Below are positions 58,994-64,000 of a stretch of DNA of 64,000 nucleotides, in pieces (position 1 is the stretch's first letter; each line of letters begins with the position of its first letter). A program made the position numbers and the translations under genes. The notes under the pieces were generated by a model. The model had not been told where the DNA came from and did no database searches. It was given only the letters and a program-made list of their open reading frames with translations. The stretch is from the NCBI GenBank assembly GCA_947625655.1, contig CANQPD010000005.1:62001-126000 (forward strand). Direction: 5' to 3'. The stretch comes from an uncultured Dysosmobacter sp. GTDB lineage: Bacteria > Bacillota > Clostridia > Oscillospirales > Oscillospiraceae.

Positions 58994-61274
58994 GGGGCCG
59001 GAGGAGGCCCCGGAGCTGGTTACAGTGAAAACTCTCCCAGAGGCGGCGGGATCCGCCGCCGTGGAACAGCCCTCCCCGGGGAGGGGGCGGCAGGCCAGGG
59101 CCGTGATTGGATTTCTGGCCTTTTTCCTGGGGCTGAGCCTGACCCTGGGCAGCCTGGGGGCCATCGCGGGGCGGCTGGTCTGGCAGCGGGGTGCCAGCCC
59201 GCTGGAGACAGACTGGCAGGAGACGGACGCCTTCCGGGGGCAGGTCTCCGCCTATCTGCGGGACTTTCTGACCCTGGCGGCGGGGGAGGAGCTGACGTGG
59301 TACAACGACTGGTATGGGGGCGCCGCCACCGAGGAGGTGCTGGTCTCTGGCTGGGGCGGCGTTGCTGTTTCGGAGTATGAGACCGCGCTCACCCCTGTTC
59401 CCTCCTACCCCGCCTACCCCGATGACATGGACCCGGACTACTGGTATCAGAACGACAAAAACGTGCTGTACCGCATCCGCAGGCAGGGCAGCGTATACAG
59501 TCCAGGTGAATGGTATTCCAACACCGACGGCGCGGTGCTGAGCCGCAATCTGCCGGAGGGCTATCATTTTCTGCTGACCTTCGCCAACGGCAAGGTCACC
59601 ATTCTCAAGGACGGCGTGGAGCTGGACGTCTACGGCGACGGCGTTTACACCGAAGATTCCGATTGGTTCGTCCCCGGCTACGACAACTTTCCGGCAGGGG
59701 ACAATGTGAGCAGCGCGGTGGTGTACATGGCCGTCCGGGAGACGCCCACCCAGTATTACAGCACTGACTACGGCGTCCGGACCAGCGATATGTACTGGCC
59801 GTACCAGAGCCTGCAGGAGGCCCGCTCCTTTTGGCTGACTCAGGCGGCGGCGCTGGCGGCGGGCCTTGTTCTGCTGGCCGTGTGGTTTGCCCTGCGGCGG
59901 GAGAAGCGGCTGGCGGATGAAAAGCTGGCCTCCTGGACGGTGCATGTGTGGACGGAGCCGCGGTTTCTGGCGGTGGCGGCATGCCTGCTGTGGATGACCG
60001 CCGGGAACTCCTATGTATCGGATATGGCCTGGGCCCTCCGCCATGAGCTTTTTCAGGGCTGGAACTATTGGGCCGGCCTGGCGGGGCGGTATCTGCTGTG
60101 CCTGCCGCTCTCCAACAGCCCCGCGCTGCTGGCGCTGGTGTGGGTGGTGTGGCTGATCCACAACGACCATAGGTACAATCCCAAGGAGAGGCGGCGGAGC
60201 CTGCTCCGTGGGCTGTTCCGCGCCCTGCGGGCGCGGGATCTGAAACGGCCTGTGCAGAAGCGGCTGGCCCGGAACTCCGTAACACGTTTTTTGATTCTTC
60301 TGGCCGTTTTTCTGCCGTCCATGATTTTGGCAATCAGATTTAGCTACGATGGGACTTTTGTACTGTTTTTCGCTGCCGCCGCGCTGATCCTGATTCTTCT
60401 GCTCTACACACTGTGGGGCCGCCGTGACCGCGCTCTGGCCCGGGACATCGGCTTTCTTTCCGACCAGGTGGAGGCCATCCGCTCCGGCGACCTGTCCACG
60501 CCGTTGGAACTGCCGGAAGACGCCGACCTGCGCCAGACGGCGGAGGCCCTGAACGACATCCAGGCGGGGCTGCATCGGGCGCTGGAGGAGCGGACCCGCA
60601 GCGAGCGGATGAAGGTGGAGCTGATCTCCAACGTGTCCCACGATCTGAAAACGCCCCTGACCTCCATCCTGTCCTACGCGGAGCTGCTGCGGCAGGAGGA
60701 GCTTACGGGCGCGGCGGCGGATTACGCCCGCATCATCGACGAGAAGGCCCAGCGTCTCAGCGCCATGGTGCAGGATGTGTTCGAGGTCAGCAAGGCCGCC
60801 GCCAGCCAGCTGCCCGTCCATCTGGAGCGGCTGGATTTGGCCAAGCTGCTGCGGCAGACCCTGGCGGACATGGACGATCCCATCCGGGCCAGCCAGCTGA
60901 CCTTCAAGCTCGACCTGCCGGAGGAGCCGGTGATGATCGTGGCGGACGGCAAGCGGCTGTACCGGGTGTTCCAGAACCTGATCCAGAACGCCCTGCAGTA
61001 CGCCCTGGAGGGCAGCCGGGTGTACCTGAGCCTGAAAACCGGCCAGGGCAGGGCGGAGGCCAGTCTCCGCAACACCTCCCGCAGCGAGCTGCCGGAGGGG
61101 GTGGACTTCACCGCCCGGTTCGTCCGGGGGGACGAGAGCCGCACCGACGGCGGCAGCGGGCTGGGGCTGTCCATTGCCAGCTCCTTCACCGAGGCCTGCG
61201 GCGGGGAGTTCCGGGTGGAGACCGTGGCGGATCTGTTTACCGCCGTGGTGAGTTTTCCGCTGGCGGAGGGATAG
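58965..61274 (+). CDS. Sensor histidine kinase 2, large (VanS-like core)
   Basis: 769 aa, starting at a TTG inside the regulator gene, after AAGGTGG. A first membrane segment is at about residue 50 (VIGFLAFFLGLSLTLGSLGA), followed by an extracellular region to about 290 rich in Trp, Tyr and Asp. Then come several further membrane segments (ALAAGLVLLAVWFALR, FLAVAACLLWMTAGNSYVSD, YLLCLPLSNSPALLALVWVV, FLILLAVFLPSMILA, LFFAAAALILILLLY), HAMP, H-box ISNVSHDLKTPLTSILSYAE (His559), N-box LIQNALQYA and G2 GSGLGLSIAS. The multi-pass sensor is much larger than VanS. Signal unknown. Confidence 0.9.
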   Translation: MDTKWNSTDKGPEEAPELVTVKTLPEAAGSAAVEQPSPGRGRQARAVIGFLAFFLGLSLTLGSLGAIAGRLVWQRGASPLETDWQETDAFRGQVSAYLRDFLTLAAGEELTWYNDWYGGAATEEVLVSGWGGVAVSEYETALTPVPSYPAYPDDMDPDYWYQNDKNVLYRIRRQGSVYSPGEWYSNTDGAVLSRNLPEGYHFLLTFANGKVTILKDGVELDVYGDGVYTEDSDWFVPGYDNFPAGDNVSSAVVYMAVRETPTQYYSTDYGVRTSDMYWPYQSLQEARSFWLTQAAALAAGLVLLAVWFALRREKRLADEKLASWTVHVWTEPRFLAVAACLLWMTAGNSYVSDMAWALRHELFQGWNYWAGLAGRYLLCLPLSNSPALLALVWVVWLIHNDHRYNPKERRRSLLRGLFRALRARDLKRPVQKRLARNSVTRFLILLAVFLPSMILAIRFSYDGTFVLFFAAAALILILLLYTLWGRRDRALARDIGFLSDQVEAIRSGDLSTPLELPEDADLRQTAEALNDIQAGLHRALEERTRSERMKVELISNVSHDLKTPLTSILSYAELLRQEELTGAAADYARIIDEKAQRLSAMVQDVFEVSKAAASQLPVHLERLDLAKLLRQTLADMDDPIRASQLTFKLDLPEEPVMIVADGKRLYRVFQNLIQNALQYALEGSRVYLSLKTGQGRAEASLRNTSRSELPEGVDFTARFVRGDESRTDGGSGLGLSIASSFTEACGGEFRVETVADLFTAVVSFPLAEG

Positions 61275-61289
61275 GGGGCGCCGCAGCGC

Positions 61290-61880
61290 GGCGCGGGAAT
61301 GCACCCCCCATTCTTTTTCGTCTTGCCGAAAAAGAATGCGCCGTGCACGGTGGAAGAAAAAGACGCTCTGTCCAAACTGGCATCCCATGTGCCATGGGAT
61401 GCCAGTTTGGGGATGCGGCGGCTGGAAGCAACGGCCGGATAAAATTTGGATGGCTTCATCCGGCTGCGCTGGATGTTTGCGGTGATCCGGCGTTTATGCC
61501 GCATTTGGCCCGTGGGGGCAGACTTGTGGGCGCTTATCGCAAGGGCTTCTGCCCCTGGCCTCGCTGACGCTACGGGGGCTTTTTAATATCCGTAGGGGCC
61601 GATCTCCGGCCTAAGAGCCGCCCTGCGGGCGGTTGGCCTCCGAAAGGCGGCCTGCGGGCCGCTCTGCCCACATCGGCCCTTGCGTATGCCGCATTTGGGA
61701 CGTGGGGGCTGATTCGGGGTGCTCATCGCAAGGGCTTTTGCCTCCGGCCCGCTGACGCTATGCTGGCTGTTTCTCCGCATTCATGCGGTGTGTCATCCCG
61801 TAGGGCGGGACGACCCGGCCCGCCGCTGCGCGGGCTTTTGTGCCTGCGCCGGTATGTCCTGCGGGGAAGGCGACCCTCCG
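61290..61880 (+). repeat. Repeat D: single-ended, partly duplicated copy of the structured repeat family
   Basis: The end-unit has hairpin 1 (CATTCTTTTTCG at 61309-61320 with 61327-61338), CCGTGCACGG (61341-61350) and hairpin 2 (18 bp, 61372-61389 with 61393-61410, loop TGC). The tail (cttcatccggctgcgctgg, gccgcatttggcccgtggg, cagacttgtgggcgctta, cgctgacgctacgggggct) is present. The later block atcgcaagggctt-t-gcc and gctgacgct recurs (61533-61580 and 61723-61765), a partial tandem duplication. A 60 bp module related to the one in repeat B is inserted at 61604-61665, splitting the gtaggggccgat / cccacatcggccc block. No inverted right end. Confidence 0.82.
61604..61665 (+). repeat. Nested palindromic module inside repeat D
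   Basis: Starts ctccggcctaagagccgcc and ends ggccgctctg, with internal dyads GCCGCCCTGCGGGCGG and AAGGCGGCCTGCGGGCCGC. It interrupts the block that is continuous in repeats B and C. Related in sequence to the module at 11217-11282 in repeat B, but at a different insertion point. Confidence 0.65.
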
Positions 61881-61977
61881 CATGGGACACCCCGCCGCGC
61901 GGCCCATTGCTCTCCGCCGCCGCGATCTTGGCGGATAACGGACGATCACAGGGCAGGCCATTGCACACGGCGCATAT

Positions 61978-62022
61978 AAAACGGCGGCAGACAGGCTGTT
62001 CCTGTCTGCCGCCGCTTTTTTC
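61978..62022. terminator. Bidirectional terminator
   Basis: The stem AAACGGCGGCAGACAGG-ctgtt-CCTGTCTGCCGCCGCTTTTTT, usable on both strands; it ends the minus-strand thioesterase gene. Confidence 0.9.
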
Positions 62023-62023
62023 C

Positions 62024-62455
62024 TCAGCCGTCCTGCCGGACTTTTTCATCCATCAGGCCCTTGTCCACACAGAAGAAGGTAAACTCCCCCGTGGCCAGCA
62101 GCAGCCCGCCGGTGCCGGTGATGTCCACCTCCACCAGGCAGGTGGATTTGCCCCGGTGCCGCACCCGGGCCTCCGCCCGGACAGTGCCCTCCGACTGGTT
62201 GCGCAGGAAGTGCAGAGAGCTGGTCTGGGTGACGTAGTACCGGCCGTCGGTGTGGGCGGCGGAGCCGGTGGCGTTGTCCGCCAGGGTATAGATGGCGCCG
62301 CCGTGGACCATGCCGTAGGGGTTCTTGCTCTCCGGGCGGATCTCCAGCCGGAAGACCGCCCGGTCCGGCTCCACGGATTCGATCTCAATGTGGTTATGGA
62401 TCATAAAGGCGTTGGTCTTGATGCGCTCCCGTGTCCGCATCTCCAGTTCGTTCAT
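62024..62455 (-). CDS. Hotdog-fold thioesterase, PaaI-like
   Basis: 143 aa. NPYGMVHGGAIYTLADNATG is the hotdog signature with the catalytic Asn/His region (HGG, LAD), followed by VTQTSSLHFLRNQSEGTVRA and GKSTCLVEVDITGTGGLLLA. It hydrolyses an acyl-CoA thioester of unknown chain, like PaaI/MenI. The ATG at 62455 is chosen because AAAGGAGA lies before it. It is divergent from the metal-resistance operon with 150 bases between. Confidence 0.88.
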   Translation of the reverse strand: MNELEMRTRERIKTNAFMIHNHIEIESVEPDRAVFRLEIRPESKNPYGMVHGGAIYTLADNATGSAAHTDGRYYVTQTSSLHFLRNQSEGTVRAEARVRHRGKSTCLVEVDITGTGGLLLATGEFTFFCVDKGLMDEKVRQDG

Positions 62456-62531
62456 ATGGCGTCTCCTTTGGTGAAATTGAAACCAGTTTACCACGCCGCC
62501 AAATATTTTTCCACATATTTTGAAAGAGGGC

Positions 62532-62559
62532 TTGACAAACAGGCTCCGCCGCGTATAAT
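62532..62559 (+). promoter_or_regulatory. Promoter of the metal-resistance operon
   Basis: TTGACA (62532-62537) and TATAAT (62554-62559), 16-base spacer, both perfect hexamers. Confidence 0.88.
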
Positions 62560-62566
62560 GAACGCA

Positions 62567-62581
62567 TGAACAGTCGTTCAA
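62567..62581 (+). promoter_or_regulatory. ArsR/SmtB-type operator
   Basis: TGAAC-agtc-GTTCA lies a few bases past the -10 and before the ArsR start, the position and half-site style of CadC/CzrA boxes. A second half-site, TTATTCAT, follows at 62581-62589. Confidence 0.78.
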
Positions 62582-62606
62582 TTATTCATTTGAGAGGAGG
62601 CGGACT

Positions 62607-62969
62607 ATGGAGGACCGCTACAACGTGGAGTGCTGTGATTTTATCCACGCCCATGGGGAGATCGTGGACAAGGTGCGCCGGGAGATGCCGGGGGAGGACA
62701 CCCTCTACGACCTGACGGAGCTGTTCCGCATTTTCGGCGATTCCACCCGCATCCGCATCCTGTATGTCCTGTTTGAAGCGGAGATGTGCGTGTGCGACAT
62801 CGCGGCGCTGCTGGGGATGACCCAGTCCGCCATCTCCCACCAGCTGCGGGCTTTGAAAAACGCCCGCCTGGTGAAATCCCGCCGGGACGGCAAGACGGTA
62901 TTTTACTCCCTGGCGGACGACCATGTGAAGACCATCATCGACCAGGGCCTGGAGCACGTTTCTGAGTGA
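62607..62969 (+). CDS. ArsR/SmtB family metal-sensing repressor
   Basis: 120 aa. ELFRIFGDSTRIRILYVLFE and MCVCDIAALLGMTQSAISHQ and LRALKNARLVKSRRDGKTVF make the winged helix. CVC in the recognition-proximal helix (EAEMCVCDIAAL) gives the ELCVCD metal site of CadC/ArsR. The C-terminal DDHVKTIIDQGLEH may form the alpha5 zinc site of CzrA. So Cd/Zn/Pb sensing is likely. GAGGAGG precedes the ATG. It would repress itself and the genes that follow until metal binds. Confidence 0.92.
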   Translation: MEDRYNVECCDFIHAHGEIVDKVRREMPGEDTLYDLTELFRIFGDSTRIRILYVLFEAEMCVCDIAALLGMTQSAISHQLRALKNARLVKSRRDGKTVFYSLADDHVKTIIDQGLEHVSE

Positions 62970-63009
62970 GCATTCCACATTTTTAAATACATATTGGAGG
63001 ACGATCATC

Positions 63010-63225
63010 ATGAAAAAGCGTTACAAGTTCGTTATCGACTGCGCCAACTGCGCCGCCAAGGTGGAGGCCGCTGTAAAGAAGATCGACGGCGTCAACGACG
63101 CCACCGTCAACTTCATGGCCCAGAAGCTGGTTCTGGACGCCGACGACGCCCGGTTCGATCAGATCCTGGAAGAGGTGATCGCCACCGCCAAAAAGGTGGA
63201 GCCGGACTGTGAGCTGACCGTCTGA
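63010..63225 (+). CDS. HMA-domain metal-binding protein
   Basis: 71 aa, one heavy-metal-associated domain: KFVIDCANCAAKVEAAVKKI (CxxC with DCANC), DGVNDATVNFMAQKLVLDA and ARFDQILEEVIATAKKVEPD. DCxxC is the zinc/cadmium form rather than the MxCxxC copper form. It is a free metallochaperone or an N-terminal domain of the downstream P-type ATPase split off as its own gene, since that ATPase starts without an HMA domain. GGAGGAC precedes the ATG. Confidence 0.92.
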   Translation: MKKRYKFVIDCANCAAKVEAAVKKIDGVNDATVNFMAQKLVLDADDARFDQILEEVIATAKKVEPDCELTV

Positions 63226-63226
63226 T

Positions 63227-63862
63227 ATGGCCCGGACGTTCTGGGACAGGTTCGCGGGACTGTATGACCTGGCGGAATCCGCCAACCGCCGGGCGGTTCG
63301 GGGAATGGCCGGGGCGGCGGCCCGCCTTGTCCCAGCGGGGTCTGATATGCTGGAGTGCGCGGCGGGCACCGGGGAGATCTCCCTGGCCGCCGCGCCTTTT
63401 GCCAAAAGGATCCTGTGTACGGACCTGTCCCTTCCCATGCTGGAACGGGCCCGGCGGAAGGCCGCCCGGCAGGGCCTTTCCAACATCGAATTCGCCCGGC
63501 GGGATCTGCTTCACCTGCCGGACCCGGACGGCGCCTTCGGCGCGGTCTGCGCCGCCAACGTACTGCATCTGCTGGACGCGCCGGAGCGGGCCGTGGCGGA
63601 GCTGTGGCGGGTCACCGCCCCCGGCGGGGCGCTGATCCTGCCCACCTTTCTCATGGGGGAGGCGGGGCCGCTGATGCGGGGGCTGATCGCCCTGTACCGG
63701 CTGCTGGGGTTCCGGCAGAAGCACCTGTTCACCCGGCGGAACTATCAGGCCTTTTTGGACGGCCTGGGGCTGCCGCCCAGCCGGCTGACTGTCATCCCGG
63801 GGCGGCTGCCCGTGGGGCTGGCGGTGATACAAAAACCAACTATCCCGGAGGGATCAATATGA
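63227..63862 (+). CDS. SAM-dependent methyltransferase in a metal operon
   Basis: 211 aa class I Rossmann methyltransferase. Motif I is LECAAGTGEISLAAAPFAKR; the acidic motif II is RILCTDLSLPMLERARRKAA. NIEFARRDLLHLPDPDGAFG and PGGALILPTFLMGEA follow. It begins one base past the HMA stop and overlaps the ATPase start (ATGA), so it is tightly coupled within the operon. The target is unknown; methylation of a metal(loid), a lipid or a quinone-like molecule are possibilities. Confidence 0.88.
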   Translation: MARTFWDRFAGLYDLAESANRRAVRGMAGAAARLVPAGSDMLECAAGTGEISLAAAPFAKRILCTDLSLPMLERARRKAARQGLSNIEFARRDLLHLPDPDGAFGAVCAANVLHLLDAPERAVAELWRVTAPGGALILPTFLMGEAGPLMRGLIALYRLLGFRQKHLFTRRNYQAFLDGLGLPPSRLTVIPGRLPVGLAVIQKPTIPEGSI

Positions 63863-64000
63863 GCAAAAAACAGAAAAAGATGCTGAAGCGCATCGTCATT
63901 GCCGCGGTGCTGCAGGTGATCGTGAAGCTGCTGGCGGCCTTTGCCATCCTGCCGGAGCAGGGCCTGCTGACAGCGGTGTGCTATTTGGCCCCCTACGCCG
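63859..64000 (+). CDS. Heavy-metal translocating P-type ATPase (start only)
   Basis: The 47 visible codons read MSKKQKKMLKRIVIAAVLQV, then IVKLLAAFAILPEQGLLTAV. A short basic head followed by the first membrane helix matches the N-terminus of CadA/ZntA-type ATPases that lack an attached HMA domain. The identity is inferred from this start and from the ArsR-HMA context, as the catalytic DKTGT lies beyond the window. The gene overlaps the methyltransferase by four bases. Confidence 0.72.
   Translation, partial: MSKKQKKMLKRIVIAAVLQVIVKLLAAFAILPEQGLLTAVCYLAPYA

Larger units (their letters stand above)
61275..62023. other. Intergenic region carrying repeat D
   Basis: 750 bases between kinase 2 and the thioesterase gene, without a supported gene. 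Nearly all repeat D and its internal duplications; 61880-61975 has no clear feature. Confidence 0.7.

Overview
This is a GC-rich chromosomal segment from an anaerobic, spore-forming Bacillota, most likely an Oscillospiraceae relative (Oscillibacter, Dysosmobacter, Lawsonibacter or Flavonifractor type). The evidence is yabP/yabQ, a SpoVB/MurJ-type flippase, the germination protease gpr and a dacF-like carboxypeptidase (spore formation), an oxygen-sensitive [FeFe] hydrogenase, HemZ, an abundant SLH-domain S-layer protein, and Gram-positive ribosome-binding sites and promoters. Assignment is by gene content and style only; no database was searched. No rRNA, tRNA, CRISPR array or prophage was recognised.

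Layout. 1-16500 is a long block on the minus strand. Read in its own direction it runs recJ, relA, [repeat B], dtd, an MBL hydrolase, hemZ, a uridine-kinase-like gene, a zinc-ribbon protein, purine nucleoside phosphorylase, the flippase, mazG, HU, rqcP, [repeat A], yabP, yabQ, divIC, an S1-domain gene, and after a gap hpf. This joins two conserved Firmicutes gene orders (recJ-relA-dtd-MBL-hemZ and yabM-yabN-yabO-yabP-yabQ-divIC-yabR), each interrupted by a non-coding repeat. 16700-21500 holds a ridA-tryptophanase-transporter unit with a divergent YheO/DauR-like regulator. 21700-25900 has a YczE-like membrane protein, dacF, pgi with a duplicated tail, and a P-loop protein. 25900-33650 carries two SLH-domain proteins, a protein with two degenerate tyrosine-recombinase domains, and a TetR regulator. 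33850-41500 holds a vitamin-type ECF S-component, a DUF3842/kinase pair, a small ORF, endonuclease IV, a TatD/radical-SAM/lipoprotein cluster, rpsT and gpr. 41500-43150 is repeat C followed by a low-GC divergent pair (Cys-rich miniprotein and XRE regulator). 43180-49350 has exoIII, a MATE pump, a Vat-type acetyltransferase, metG and a HAD phosphatase. 49440-61270 is a signalling region: two ECF sigma/anti-sigma units, the hydrogenase, a DUF4340 protein and two OmpR-type two-component systems. 61280-61980 is repeat D. The window ends with a hotdog thioesterase and the start of a metal-resistance operon (ArsR, HMA chaperone, methyltransferase, P-type ATPase).

The most notable signal is non-coding. 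Four intergenic repeats (A about 2455-2822, B about 11001-12155, C about 41590-42615, D about 61290-61880) contain six copies of one structured end-unit. Each unit has an A/T-rich hairpin, an invariant CCGTGCACGG palindrome and a 16-18 bp stem capped by CATG-N3-CATG. The stem sequences differ between copies while pairing is kept, which is compensatory change. B and C carry two end-units in inverted orientation around shared central palindromic modules and look like 1 kb non-autonomous mobile or structured-RNA elements. A second, roughly 60 bp palindromic module is nested inside B and D at different places.
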